From positions 1 to 42,710 of IMG/VR virus record IMGVR_UViG_3300047316_000349: a DNA stretch of 42,710 nucleotides. One strand, 5' to 3'. The translations under genes and the position numbers were made by a program. Below the pieces are notes generated by a model. That model made no database searches. It saw nothing but the letters and a program-made list of their open reading frames with translations, and was not told the DNA's origin. The first letter of the stretch is position 1. Every line of letters begins with the position of its first letter. Positions 29,659 to 39,070 of the stretch are shown piece by piece. The DNA is from a virus.

Positions 29659-31566
29659 ATGCCAGCGCATAGCTACTGGCGATTGCTGATTTACGGGCCG
29701 AAAGGTCAGGATGTAGCGATCACCGAGTGGAAATTCTTCGATTCCGGTTCCACCCAGATCGCCACGACGGGCGGCACGCCTTTATCCTCAAGCAACAACG
29801 GCGGCGAGGGACCGGCCAACGCCTTCGACGGGAATACGTCCACAATTTGGACGCCGAACCCTGCACCCAACTTCGCGAATCCGCAGTGGTTACGCTATCA
29901 GTTTCCGTCCGCAGTAACGCCCGCGACGTATTCCATTCAAAATAGAAATGCCAGTTCGCCGCTCTGGGCACCGGATAGCTGGAGTCTACAGTCGTCTGAT
30001 GACGGCACGACCTGGACGACGGTTGGTAATTACAGTGCCGCGTGGACGACGCCGCTACAGACGCAGACCTTTACGGTCGGCGCGTATGGGTTGGGCGACT
30101 GGTACCGGCTGCTGATTACCTCTGTCGCTTCCGGCTCAAATCACTGCCGCATCGGACAGATTGTATTCAAAGATGCCTCGGGCACGGCGATCTCGCTGGT
30201 CAACGGCTTCTCCAATGCCTCGACCTGCATTGTGGGCGCGGACAACGGATCGGCGGATGCCTTCGACGGATTACCGGCATCGGGTCAGTGGGAATCGAAC
30301 AATAACCCCACTCCCGGCAGCCCGGAATGGATTGGCTATCGATTCTTTGCGTCTGCGGCAGTGGTCTCGTTCGATCTCTACGCGGGTAACGATTTTCTCT
30401 TCAACAATGCGCCGCTGAATTTCAGCTTGCAGAAGTCAACTGACGGCGGCACGACCTGGGTTGCTGTGGGCGCGTATACCGCGGCGACCTGGACGCAGGG
30501 AGCGAAGCAGACCTTTGGCGTTGCCTCCATCTCCGTTTCGCCTGCTACAGCGGCACAGGGCGCGGCGACCACGTTGACCATCACCGGCACCAGCACACAC
30601 TTCGTATCGGGCACAACGACGGTGAGTTTCAGCGGCACGGGCATTACGGTGGGCACGATCACGGTGGCCTCCGCGACCAGCCTGACGGCGGCGATTACGA
30701 TTTCACCCACTGCCGCCACGGGCGCCTATACCATCACCGTAACAACCGGCAGTGAAGCGCCCACGACTTCCTTTACGCTGACCGCGGGCGTGTTTCAGCG
30801 CGGCAATATCGATTATGATCAGGTCCGCACCGCAGCGCGGCAGGGCAGCGGCGCGAAGTTCCAGATGGCCGGCGGCGGCACGGTTACGGTGGGGCACGCC
30901 GCGGTCTATGATGTGAACGGGAATGTCGCGGACGGAGGCGCCGCCGCCGGCACCGTCACCAGCATCGCGCTGACCATGCCGCTAGAGTTCGCCGTCGCGG
31001 GCTCGCCCGTCACCAGCAACGGCACCTTCGCCATCACGAAAAACAACGAGGCGGCGAATTCCTTCTGGGCCGGCCCGACCTCCGGAGCTGCCGCAACGCC
31101 GGGTTTTCGATCTATTGCCGCAGCGGATCTGCCGAGTGGCACAGGCACAGTGACGAGCGTGAGTCTCTCCATGCCAGGCGAGTTCTCCATCGCCGGTTCG
31201 CCTGTGACAACCAGCGGCACGCTGGCGGTGACGAAGGCGAGCGAGACGGCGAATACCGTCTGGGCCGCGCCCAACGGAGCAGCGGGAGTTCCCGTGTTCC
31301 GTCCCCTCGTCATGGCGGACCTGCCGTCCGCAGTCGGAACGGGCACGGTCACCAGCGTCGGCTTGTCGATGCCGGTAGAGTTTTCCGTAAGCAATTCCCC
31401 GGTGACGACGGCTGGGACGCTAACTGCCGCCAAAGCGAATCAAGCGGCCAATCAGGTCTATGCGGGACCGTCTTCGGGTGCGGCCGCAGCGCCCACGTTC
31501 CGCGCGCTCGTTGCAGGGGATATTCCCCAGGTGATCAAGGTAAACGGTACGGCGGTCGGAGTATGA
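29659..31566 (+). CDS. Large tail fibre with discoidin-like, Ig-like and triple repeat domains, 635 aa
   Basis: Two tandem discoidin (F5/8 type C)-like domains cover about residues 5-140 and 140-290, each with the AFDGxxxS.W pattern and the carbohydrate-binding style WxLQSSDDG.TW. An IPT/TIG-like Ig fold follows (about 290-375), then three copies of a 65-70-residue repeat beginning GTVTSxxLxMPxEFxxxxSPVT and ending FRxLxxxDxP, typical of fibre shafts. The protein probably binds host surface sugars. The next gene starts on an ATGA overlap. Confidence 0.75.
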   Translation: MPAHSYWRLLIYGPKGQDVAITEWKFFDSGSTQIATTGGTPLSSSNNGGEGPANAFDGNTSTIWTPNPAPNFANPQWLRYQFPSAVTPATYSIQNRNASSPLWAPDSWSLQSSDDGTTWTTVGNYSAAWTTPLQTQTFTVGAYGLGDWYRLLITSVASGSNHCRIGQIVFKDASGTAISLVNGFSNASTCIVGADNGSADAFDGLPASGQWESNNNPTPGSPEWIGYRFFASAAVVSFDLYAGNDFLFNNAPLNFSLQKSTDGGTTWVAVGAYTAATWTQGAKQTFGVASISVSPATAAQGAATTLTITGTSTHFVSGTTTVSFSGTGITVGTITVASATSLTAAITISPTAATGAYTITVTTGSEAPTTSFTLTAGVFQRGNIDYDQVRTAARQGSGAKFQMAGGGTVTVGHAAVYDVNGNVADGGAAAGTVTSIALTMPLEFAVAGSPVTSNGTFAITKNNEAANSFWAGPTSGAAATPGFRSIAAADLPSGTGTVTSVSLSMPGEFSIAGSPVTTSGTLAVTKASETANTVWAAPNGAAGVPVFRPLVMADLPSAVGTGTVTSVGLSMPVEFSVSNSPVTTAGTLTAAKANQAANQVYAGPSSGAAAAPTFRALVAGDIPQVIKVNGTAVGV

Positions 31567-31988
31567 TCCGGGCCGCTACCGCGGCGGATGTTCCGCGGCT
31601 GGTCGAAATGGGGCGGCGCTTTCGAAGCGTAACCGGTTACGCAAAGATCCTGGCTGAGAACCCGGAGAAGATGGCCGAACTCGCCGGTCAACTTGTGTCG
31701 CAAGGTGGCCTGCTGGTCGCAGAGCGCGGCGGCACGCTCGTCGGCATGTTGGGCTTTGTGGTGTTTCAGCACTTCATTTCGGGCGAACAGACGGCCAGCG
31801 AGGCCTTCTGGTGGGTCGAGCCGGAGTATCGCGGCGAAGGAATCAAGCTGCTGCGCGAAGCGGAAAAGTGTGCCAGAAATGCCGGTGCCGAAAAGATGGC
31901 GATGATTGCGCCGAACGAGCGGGTGGCGAATCTCTACAAGCGCCTCGGTTACGAGTTCGTCGAGTCTGCGTACCAAAGGACGTTGTGA
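31563..31988 (+). CDS. GNAT-family acetyltransferase, 141 aa
   Basis: Residues 1-10 give the first GNAT strand (MIRAATAADV), and the acetyl-CoA loop is seen as VEPEYRGEGIKLL (about 87-99) followed by the helix CARNAGAEKM and NLYKRLGYEF near the end. It transfers an acetyl group from acetyl-CoA to an unknown amine. Location within the fibre genes suggests modification of virion or host surface components, which is inference. It is coupled by ATGA and GTGA overlaps on both sides. Confidence 0.88.
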   Translation: MIRAATAADVPRLVEMGRRFRSVTGYAKILAENPEKMAELAGQLVSQGGLLVAERGGTLVGMLGFVVFQHFISGEQTASEAFWWVEPEYRGEGIKLLREAEKCARNAGAEKMAMIAPNERVANLYKRLGYEFVESAYQRTL

Positions 31989-32578
31989 TTCCGCTGCGGA
32001 TTCAGGATGACTTCGCACCCGATGCGCTAGCGGTGCGGGAGGCGGCGATCGCAGGCAGCTTTAGCGAAGAGCAGGGGCCGGACGGCGCGATGTATTCGGG
32101 CATTTCGCACTATGCTGTGCCGGAACACTGGTACGGGCGCATCGAGAATATCGTCGGGTTTCCGATTGTGTCGCGCTTGGAATGTTTCCGCTTGAACCTC
32201 GCCGGTGAGATGCCGAAAAGCTGGGTGCATGCCGATGACATTTGCGCCGAGCATGCAAGCATCCTGTATCTCAATCGGGAAGAGGATTGCCGCGGCGGTA
32301 CGGCGTTCTGGCGGCACGCGGCGCTCGGCATGGACCGGCGCCTGACGGAAGAAGACATGCGGGCGCGCGGCATTCGGAGCGAGGTGTTTCACGCCTGGAT
32401 GACGAATGAATGGAAGAACCTGGCCTTTTGGGAGATGACCGCTCTGCTGCCGATGCGCTTCAACCGCTTTCTCACCTACCCGACCTGTTTTTTCCATAGC
32501 CGCTATCCGTTTGAGGCGTTCGGAAACGCACCGGAAAACGGGCGTCTCGTGTGGGTCTGTTTCTTCGATAAGGAGTAA
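31985..32578 (+). CDS. 2OG-Fe(II) oxygenase-like protein (DUF6445-like), 197 aa
   Basis: GTG start in the GTGA overlap. Candidate iron ligands are the HxD in WVHADD and a later His in FFHSRYPFEAFG, with an Arg further on (GRLVWVCFF) to hold 2-oxoglutarate. The pattern matches DUF6445, which I recall as a prolyl-hydroxylase-like family found in phage tail regions. It would hydroxylate an unidentified substrate. Pairing with an acetyltransferase is a recurring theme in such phages. Confidence 0.65.
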   Translation: MIPLRIQDDFAPDALAVREAAIAGSFSEEQGPDGAMYSGISHYAVPEHWYGRIENIVGFPIVSRLECFRLNLAGEMPKSWVHADDICAEHASILYLNREEDCRGGTAFWRHAALGMDRRLTEEDMRARGIRSEVFHAWMTNEWKNLAFWEMTALLPMRFNRFLTYPTCFFHSRYPFEAFGNAPENGRLVWVCFFDKE

Positions 32579-32580
32579 GT

Positions 32581-33612
32581 ATGAGCGCAATATCAACCGG
32601 TACGGCCATCGCCATTGCCGGCGGAATCGGCGCGGCGGGTTCGCTCGGCGGTGCCCTGATCGGCTCGCACGGAGCCACCTCCGCAGCCGACACGCAGGCG
32701 CAATCAGCCAAGTACGCTGCGGACCTGCAGAACCAACAGTTCCAGCAGCAGCAGGCGAATCTGCAGCCGTGGCTCAAAGCGGGCACAGGTGCGCTCTCGC
32801 AATTGAGCGCGGGCCTGCAGCCGGGCGGCGCCTACTCGGCCCAGAATTATCCGCAGTTCCAGCCCTACGGCGCGGCGCAGCAGGCGCTCAACCCGGCGGG
32901 GTTCACCCCCACCGGAGCGGCGCTGAATGCTTTGCAGCCGGGCACGTTCCAGGCTCCGACTGCAGAGCAGGCTGCGGCCATGCCCGGCTACCAGTTCGCT
33001 TACGATCAGGGGCTGCAGGCGCTGCAGCGCTCGCAGGCGGCGACCGGCATCACCGGAGGAGGAGCGGCGAAGGCCGCCGAGCAGTACGGGCAGGGTTTGG
33101 CATCGACGAACTACCAACAGGCATACAATCAGGCGCTGCAAGCCTATGGAACCAACCAGGGTGCCGCGCAGCAGGCGCTCGCCGGGCAATCGGGCGTGTA
33201 CGGCCAGAACCTCGGCGCGGCGCAGAACGCGCTCTCCGGCCAGGCGGGCGTCTACGGCACGCAGGTGAATGCGGCGAATACGGGCTTCAACCGTCTCGCC
33301 GATGTGGCAGGACTGGGCCAGACCGCGACCTCGCAATTGAATCAGGCCGGCCAGAACTACGCCGGCAATGTCGGGAATCTGCTGACCAGCTCCGGGGCAG
33401 CGCAGGCCGCCGGACAGATGGGCGCGGCGAACGCCTGGGCCGGAGGCTTGGGCGGCCTCAGTAATACCGCCATGAACGCGGCTACGTTGAATGCCCTGTT
33501 CCCGCAGCCGAACCTCAACCAGCAATTGTCGGGCTTCGGCGGTGCCTACACTGGGCAGACCGGCTCGATGCTCAATAACCTGCTGCAGCCCGGCTCTTCC
33601 TACGGGAGTTAA
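32581..33612 (+). CDS. Internal virion (ejection) protein, gp7-like position, 343 aa
   Basis: A Gly/Ala-rich hydrophobic N-terminus (GTAIAIAGGIGAAGSLGGAL) resembles ejection proteins that insert in the host membrane. The rest is Gln/Ala/Gly/Asn-rich low-complexity sequence with Tyr-Gly repeats and little charge. It is the first of three large genes placed as in P22 gp7-gp20-gp16; the homology is by order and composition, not by motif. Confidence 0.65.
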   Translation: MSAISTGTAIAIAGGIGAAGSLGGALIGSHGATSAADTQAQSAKYAADLQNQQFQQQQANLQPWLKAGTGALSQLSAGLQPGGAYSAQNYPQFQPYGAAQQALNPAGFTPTGAALNALQPGTFQAPTAEQAAAMPGYQFAYDQGLQALQRSQAATGITGGGAAKAAEQYGQGLASTNYQQAYNQALQAYGTNQGAAQQALAGQSGVYGQNLGAAQNALSGQAGVYGTQVNAANTGFNRLADVAGLGQTATSQLNQAGQNYAGNVGNLLTSSGAAQAAGQMGAANAWAGGLGGLSNTAMNAATLNALFPQPNLNQQLSGFGGAYTGQTGSMLNNLLQPGSSYGS

Positions 33613-33620
33613 GGAGCGCC

Positions 33621-35504
33621 ATGCCACTCGATCCGAATATTTCGCTGTCCTATCAGCCGCCGCAGATCCAGTCGCCGCTCGCCGCCATCGGCCAGGTGCA
33701 GGCGCTCAAGAACCAGCAACTGCAAAGCCAGAGTGCGCAGCTGGAATTGCAGCAGCAACAGCGCCAAATGGCAGCGCAGCAGGCAATGGGAACTGCGATG
33801 GCGAATGCCTTCAAGGCCAACCCGGACGGCAGCATGGAATTTGATACGCCGAAGATCGCAGAGCGCATGGCCGCGGCCGGTTTCGGCTATGCCATTCCGG
33901 GCCTGACCGAGAACCTGAACAAAGCCAATGCGTCCATTGCCGATCTGCAGAAGAAGCAGGCCGACTTGCTTGAAACGCAGAACGATCTGAAGGGATTCAC
34001 GGCGAACGCCATCAAGGAACACTTTACGCCGCAATCGTTAATCGGCGGAGTTACGGCGCTCTCGGCGCACAAGCTGATAGACGGAGATGCGGCGAACCAG
34101 GCCGTACAGGATATCCAGGCGCACCAGGATGACCTGAATTATCTGCACCAGAAGTACGATCCGCTGCTCGATCAGTTGATCGGCACGTCCAAGGGCGTGC
34201 AGACCATGCGCGGCACACAAATGCGCGGCGAAGCCCAGATGGGCGAACTGCGACTCAAGCAGCGCACCACGGCGTTGAATGCCTTGGCGGGTGCGCCGAA
34301 TGATGCCGCTTATCAGCAGACCCTCGCGAAACTGCAAGACAGCGGGATTTCGCCGGATGTGCTGAAAGAGTTCCAGGGCGCATGGACGCCGGAACGGCAG
34401 CAGCAGTTGGTCAGCCTGACGCAGACGCCGCAGGAGCGCATTCAGGCAGCAGGGCAAGCAGCGGATGCGTTGCAGAAGCAAGTCACTGCATTGGCCGTCC
34501 CGCTCGCGCAGGCGGCTGATAGGGGAAATTTCACGCAGGCTCTTGCCGCATTGCCGAAGGAAGTGCAGGCGCGGTTTCAAAACCTCGGGCCGAATCCCAA
34601 GGGAACCGACATTTTGCGGGCTGCGTTGACGCCGGAACAGCAGATCACGGCGGCGCACCAGCAGAGGATGGAGGAGCAGGAGGGCATTCGCACCGGACTG
34701 GAGCAGGGACGCTACGGGCTCGCATTGAAGGAATTCGAGCAAAAGTATGGCGAGCCGCTCGCCAACGCAAAACCGGAAGATATGCTGCGCTACCAGGCTA
34801 TTCTCCGCGGCGATATGCCCATGCCTTCGCCGCGCAGTGTAGGCGGACAGAAGACCGCCGATGCGGTGCTGGCGCTGGCGCAACAGCAGGGCGACACCTA
34901 CACCGAGAACCGCTATCTCACGCGGAAGGCCTTCAAGAACGGGACGGATGCACAACAGTTGCAGAATCTGACAACGGCACTGGGACACGCTGAACGCGGC
35001 CTGGACAATTCCACGAACCTAGGCTTTAATCCGACAGTTGGAACGCGGTTTCCAACAACGGGGGCCGCCGCATATGGGCAGGACGTCGAACTGGGCTCTG
35101 CCGAATTAGCCAAGCTCGCCGCCGCAGGGGCGATCACCGAGGGTGACCACCAGAGATTAGCGAAGGATCTGCGCGACACTCGCGAGGGCGTCCGCAATGC
35201 CGCCTGGAAGGAGATGATCGATCTCGTCGGCAGTCGGGTGCAGGGCATGGAGCAAAAATTCAAAACCGGAACTGGGCAAGACATCAATCCCGCTGAGTTC
35301 TATAGCCCTCAAACCCAGCAGCGCATGCGGCGCTTCGGCATCGGACGAGTCGCAGAAACACCGGCGACTGGAACAGGAGTGCCAACATCCACCAGTGCCG
35401 CTGCTCCGCAAACACACAAGGTCGGCGATACGGTCAATCTAAAAGGTGGCCGAACTGCCAAGGTGACCGCCGTTTATCCTGACGGCACGTTTGACGCACA
35501 ATAA
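33621..35504 (+). CDS. Internal virion (ejection) protein with coiled coils, 627 aa
   Basis: Helical and Gln/Ala/Leu-rich, with coiled coils at about 20-60 and 90-140 and many QQ pairs. The C-terminal 40 residues are a small beta domain (VGDTVNLKGGRTAKVTAVYP), resembling a KOW/SH3-like end. It is probably an ejected protein, as for P22 gp20 by position. There are no enzyme motifs. Confidence 0.65.
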   Translation: MPLDPNISLSYQPPQIQSPLAAIGQVQALKNQQLQSQSAQLELQQQQRQMAAQQAMGTAMANAFKANPDGSMEFDTPKIAERMAAAGFGYAIPGLTENLNKANASIADLQKKQADLLETQNDLKGFTANAIKEHFTPQSLIGGVTALSAHKLIDGDAANQAVQDIQAHQDDLNYLHQKYDPLLDQLIGTSKGVQTMRGTQMRGEAQMGELRLKQRTTALNALAGAPNDAAYQQTLAKLQDSGISPDVLKEFQGAWTPERQQQLVSLTQTPQERIQAAGQAADALQKQVTALAVPLAQAADRGNFTQALAALPKEVQARFQNLGPNPKGTDILRAALTPEQQITAAHQQRMEEQEGIRTGLEQGRYGLALKEFEQKYGEPLANAKPEDMLRYQAILRGDMPMPSPRSVGGQKTADAVLALAQQQGDTYTENRYLTRKAFKNGTDAQQLQNLTTALGHAERGLDNSTNLGFNPTVGTRFPTTGAAAYGQDVELGSAELAKLAAAGAITEGDHQRLAKDLRDTREGVRNAAWKEMIDLVGSRVQGMEQKFKTGTGQDINPAEFYSPQTQQRMRRFGIGRVAETPATGTGVPTSTSAAAPQTHKVGDTVNLKGGRTAKVTAVYPDGTFDAQ

Positions 35505-37457
35505 ATGCCTCAAGGAAAATATTCCGCCGCAGATCTCGCTGACGTACCGACTCAGCGTCCAACCGGCCAGTATTCCGCAGCGGACGTAGAAAGTGCTGGC
35601 GCGCCGCCAGATCGCGGCTTCTGGAGCAGTCTCTACGATGCTTCCATCGGAGCGGTCAAGGCCGGGATCAACGAATGGATAAATCGGCCAGACGAAATCC
35701 GCAAGGCAACGGACGCGCTCGGCGTGTATCAGAAAATTGAGGGTGATTCCGCAAGCCTTCCCGAGAACAAAGACAAGCCGCAATCCCAATGGAAACTGCG
35801 CTCGCCAACCGCTGACGAACAGAAGATCCTCGACGAAGGCATGAATGCGCGCCTGCCGGGCGCTGAAGAAAATCTCATGACCCAGCAGACGGCCCCAGCC
35901 GTGGCAGCCGGACAGCAGGTTGGGCAAGGGAACCTACGCGGCGCGGCTGGAACGCTGGTAGGCTCCTATGGACCGCTTGCGGCTGGCGAAACGATTTCCC
36001 GCTTTGCGCCGAATATTCGAATCACGCCGCGCTTGCCCGTCTCGCTTGATCCGGCAGAACTGGCAGCGGTGCAGTTCGCTGCCAAGACCGGCGTTCCAAT
36101 CGATGCCGCTTCGGCCACGGGTAATCCAGTAGTGCGCAATGTTCAAGGGTTCTTGCAGAATGCTCCCGGTTCGGCGCTGGTGATCAAGAGGGCGCGCGTA
36201 ACGCAGACGGAAGCATTAAAGAGCGCGGGGGCCGATATCGCTGCAGGCATCTCACCCGCAGAGGCAACCCCCGAGATCGGAGGCACTGGCGTTCGTCAAG
36301 CGCTGGAGTCCCGCATTGCATCTCAGGGATCGCAGGCATCAGCCGCTTACGACCGTCTCAGGCAAATCGAGAATGCGCCAGCCAATCGCCAGAGAGTCAC
36401 CGTTGGATCGAAGGCCTCTGGCGTCTTGGATGCCAACGGAAACCCGGTGATGACTCCGGTCACCCAAGACGTTGCTTTGCCGTATGACTTTCGCGGCGTA
36501 AAGCAAGCACTCAAACCAATCGCGGACGAGATGCAGCAGCAAATCACGCCCGGCCAGCAGCAGTACTCAAAGGCCTTACTGGCGATACGGAATATTCTTG
36601 ACGGCCCTGATGTCGTTTCAGCGAGCACGGCAGATCAAAACCTGAGTGCGCTTAAAGCGATTCAGCGCGAAGCGCCAAACGCCCAAACCGGATGGCTGGC
36701 AACGCAACTGATCAAACAATATGCGCCTGCGGTTGAGGCGGCAGTTGCCAAGGCCGGTCCGGAGGCGCTGGATGCGCTCCACGAAGGAAGGCAGTTGACA
36801 GCGGCGAAATATGCCACGAAGGATACGCTCGATCAATTGCCAACTGAGCCGGTCGGACTCTTCAATAAGCTAACCAGCGCGAAGGACGCAAACATCAACC
36901 TTGTGCGCGATGTCGCATCCAAGGCTCCCGAGGCCATGCCTGCCGTCGGGCGGGCCGTCGTGGTAGGACTCATGGATAAGGCCTTCGCTGAAGCAGGTCA
37001 AGGGAAGCCAGGCAGTGTTCTGACGGAGTGGCAGAAACTAGGACCAGAAACGAAGAGGATTCTGTTTAAAGATCCGCGAACCATCTCCAATTTGGATGAC
37101 TTCTTTACCTTTGCGAAAAAAGCCGCTGAGAACCCGAACCCGAGCGGCACTGCTTATATGGCGCAGTTAGGCCTGGACGGCAGTATGCTATGGAACGCCC
37201 CGCATCTGGGAGTGACATATTTAATCGGCAAGAATGCGCTCGCGCGGATACTTACTAATCCCGTGACGGCCCGCGCTCTGACAAACGGCCTAGCGCTACC
37301 ATCCAATCGAGCAGCCATCGGCGGAATTCTTACGAATCAGATTCTACAGGCGGCTGGCCCTGACGTGCGCCAGATCAATACTCCGAATAACGCAGCGCTC
37401 AACGCCAATGCACCGGACGTTTGGGGAGTGCCACTGGCCGCCGCAGGCTCCCGGTGA
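35505..37457 (+). CDS. Internal virion (ejection) protein, 650 aa
   Basis: Opens with two GxYSAADxxxx repeats (residues 4-30), then mixed helical sequence with a Gly/Ala-rich hydrophobic region at about 140-165 and another near 580-625. The usual P22 gp16 length is 609. Lytic transglycosylase motifs were looked for and not seen. It ends inside the convergent minus-strand gene by 59 bases. Confidence 0.62.
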   Translation: MPQGKYSAADLADVPTQRPTGQYSAADVESAGAPPDRGFWSSLYDASIGAVKAGINEWINRPDEIRKATDALGVYQKIEGDSASLPENKDKPQSQWKLRSPTADEQKILDEGMNARLPGAEENLMTQQTAPAVAAGQQVGQGNLRGAAGTLVGSYGPLAAGETISRFAPNIRITPRLPVSLDPAELAAVQFAAKTGVPIDAASATGNPVVRNVQGFLQNAPGSALVIKRARVTQTEALKSAGADIAAGISPAEATPEIGGTGVRQALESRIASQGSQASAAYDRLRQIENAPANRQRVTVGSKASGVLDANGNPVMTPVTQDVALPYDFRGVKQALKPIADEMQQQITPGQQQYSKALLAIRNILDGPDVVSASTADQNLSALKAIQREAPNAQTGWLATQLIKQYAPAVEAAVAKAGPEALDALHEGRQLTAAKYATKDTLDQLPTEPVGLFNKLTSAKDANINLVRDVASKAPEAMPAVGRAVVVGLMDKAFAEAGQGKPGSVLTEWQKLGPETKRILFKDPRTISNLDDFFTFAKKAAENPNPSGTAYMAQLGLDGSMLWNAPHLGVTYLIGKNALARILTNPVTARALTNGLALPSNRAAIGGILTNQILQAAGPDVRQINTPNNAALNANAPDVWGVPLAAAGSR

Positions 37458-37620
37458 TGACATAACGCGACACGATGCGCACCAACAAGCCAATTGCGAA
37501 CGGCCAGAGTATTCCAACCCAGAACCACGGGCTGCTATAGATATTGCGCTCTCCATACGTGTAACAAAGAAACAGGCCCACCCAAATCACGCTTACCGCA
37601 AACCACAATCTAGTGATCAT
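37399..37620 (-). CDS. Two-TM membrane protein, 73 aa
   Basis: Two hydrophobic helices, at about 4-22 and 32-53, with aromatic residues, followed by a basic tail. Start ATG 37620 overlaps the stop of the upstream coiled-coil gene. It may belong to a small lysis or exclusion cassette, as holins often have two TM helices; the function is not shown. Its 3' end overlaps the ejection gene on the other strand. Confidence 0.55.
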   Translation of the reverse strand: MITRLWFAVSVIWVGLFLCYTYGERNIYSSPWFWVGILWPFAIGLLVRIVSRYVITGSLRRPVALPKRPVHWR

Positions 37621-37877
37621 TGATTGCCGCCTTCCAACTTTTCGAGGCGCTGGCGGGTCTGTTTATTGACTTCGAATAGCGCCATGATATCGATGCGGTG
37701 CTCCTTTTGAAGGTTTATCAGCTCGCGAATTTCTTCCATGTACTGGATATGCTGTTCCCGCCACATGTCGCGCATGGTGCGAAGTTCTTCCATTACGGCC
37801 AGGTGGGCCGCTTCCATGCGATCCATGCGACGTTCCCAGTTATAGGTATAGCCGTCGCCGTTGGGTGTATCCGCCAT
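37617..37877 (-). CDS. Small coiled-coil protein, 86 aa
   Basis: Residues 12-85 form a nearly unbroken charged helix with heptads (MRDMWREQHIQYMEEIREL). There is no hydrophobic anchor or lipobox, so it is not an obvious spanin. It lies between two membrane-protein genes and is coupled to the downstream one through ATGA. Confidence 0.55.
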   Translation of the reverse strand: MADTPNGDGYTYNWERRMDRMEAAHLAVMEELRTMRDMWREQHIQYMEEIRELINLQKEHRIDIMALFEVNKQTRQRLEKLEGGNQ

Positions 37878-37889
37878 ATTTCCTTCTAA

Positions 37890-38051
37890 CTAAAGCGTCG
37901 CTATTTTGCCTTCGTGCAGGATCATGTAGTTGACCAGCAGGTCCACTTGCTCCTTGATGGGATTGGTCTTCGCATCGAGGTATAGCTTGAATGCCCCGGC
38001 AAAGGCCACCAGCACGCCTACCAGGCTAAAAAATAACTGATTATTCGTCAT
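37890..38051 (-). CDS. Single-TM membrane protein, 53 aa
   Basis: After MTNNQ comes one TM helix (residues 6-27: FFSLVGVLVAFAGAF) and a short amphipathic tail. ATG 38051 is preferred; GTG 38075 would add eight residues. It is the first gene of the three-gene minus unit and could be a holin or a holin regulator, but no family is recognised. Confidence 0.5.
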   Translation of the reverse strand: MTNNQLFFSLVGVLVAFAGAFKLYLDAKTNPIKEQVDLLVNYMILHEGKIATL

Positions 38052-38080
38052 ATCCGTATTCGAAAAAGGTAGCACTCTTC

Positions 38081-38560
38081 ATGCCACTCGTTAATTTCAA
38101 TGACACCACCCCGGCCGCCCCGACGGGCAGCGTCAACGTCAAGTTCCAGTCCGATGCTTCAAGCAACATGTCGGCCTATGTCCCGGCAACCAGCTGGCAG
38201 AGCTGGACGCCGACCTTGAGCGCGGATGCGGGCACCTTTACGCTTGGGAGCCTGTATCTGAACGTATACATCCAGAGGGGACCCAATGTGTACTTTCAGT
38301 TGCGCTTTGCGGCCACGACCTCGAGCGCCAGCGCCGTGTTCCTGTACTTCACCTTGCCGGTCGGCGACGTCACGCCGAACAATTTCGCGGCGCTTCCCCC
38401 GGCCATTGCCGAGACCGCGCCCGCCGGCATGAGCCAGATGGCGCTGTGCCCCACGCGCGTCCTGAACCCCGGCAAAGCCGTTATGCAGCGCGACAATAAC
38501 GCGCCCTGGCCGGTTGGCAGTTACACCTTCGCCGTCTCCGGCTTCTACCGTTCCGCCTGA
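38081..38560 (+). CDS. Virion-like protein, paralogue 1, 159 aa
   Basis: Shares an N-terminal NFNDTTPA...SVNVKFQSDASSNMSAY region (given in part) with the next gene; the remaining 120 residues are beta-rich with a WxSWTPTLS strand and end GFYRSA. The N-terminal motif is common in small phage virion genes of uncultivated phages. A fibre or receptor-binding tip with a conserved anchor and variable head is suggested. The start context CATGCCACTCG is shared with genes at 27548 and 33621. Confidence 0.6.
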   Translation: MPLVNFNDTTPAAPTGSVNVKFQSDASSNMSAYVPATSWQSWTPTLSADAGTFTLGSLYLNVYIQRGPNVYFQLRFAATTSSASAVFLYFTLPVGDVTPNNFAALPPAIAETAPAGMSQMALCPTRVLNPGKAVMQRDNNAPWPVGSYTFAVSGFYRSA

Positions 38561-38604
38561 TCCCACTCTTTTTCCCTTAAAAATCACTTGCAAGGACCCA
38601 GCCA

Positions 38605-39063
38605 ATGTCTACCGTAAACTTCAACGACACCACGCCGGCCACCAGTGCCGCCGGTACGGTCAACATCAAATTCCTGTCTGACGCCTCTGGAAACATCTCG
38701 GCCTATGACCCGGTGGGAACGTGGCAGACCTGGACGCCCACCCTGACCCCGCAGGGCGGCATGACCGTCACGAGTGCCACCCTCACTATCGGCGAATACC
38801 TCCGCGTCGGCCCGATTGTTTATTTTCGCTTCCAGGTCAATGCCACCGCCGGCGGCACCTTGTCCAATCTGATCTACGTCTCGCTGCCTCCAGTTGCTTA
38901 CAGCACCAGCGGCAGCATGATCGGAGCCCTCAACTGGCAGCAGGCGCAACCGACCGCCGGCATGCTCGCGATAACCACTACCGAGTTCCGCTGCTATGGC
39001 CCCAGCGCGTTCGTTGCCGGCACCTTTATCCTGAGCGGCTGCGGGTTCTACCGTTGCGCCTGA
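38605..39063 (+). CDS. Virion-like protein, paralogue 2, 152 aa
   Basis: Paralogous to the preceding gene product: VNFNDTTPA, VNIKFLSDASGNISAY, WQTWTPTL and an end in GFYRCA line up along its whole length, with diverged middle parts. The downstream bases after both stops (TCCCRCTYT) are alike too, consistent with tandem duplication. A strong ribosome site (AAGGA) precedes it. Confidence 0.6.
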   Translation: MSTVNFNDTTPATSAAGTVNIKFLSDASGNISAYDPVGTWQTWTPTLTPQGGMTVTSATLTIGEYLRVGPIVYFRFQVNATAGGTLSNLIYVSLPPVAYSTSGSMIGALNWQQAQPTAGMLAITTTEFRCYGPSAFVAGTFILSGCGFYRCA

Positions 39064-39070
39064 TCCCGCT

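Noticed and set aside
29659-31566. Repeats in the tail fibre as a diversity-generating retroelement target
   Set aside because: No reverse transcriptase or template repeat is present; the copies are ordinary fibre-shaft repeats.
32704-33627. A 307-codon minus-strand frame opposite the first ejection gene
   Set aside because: Leu/Arg-rich low-complexity shadow of a Gln/Ala-rich plus gene; the plus strand fits the gene order and has proper start spacing.
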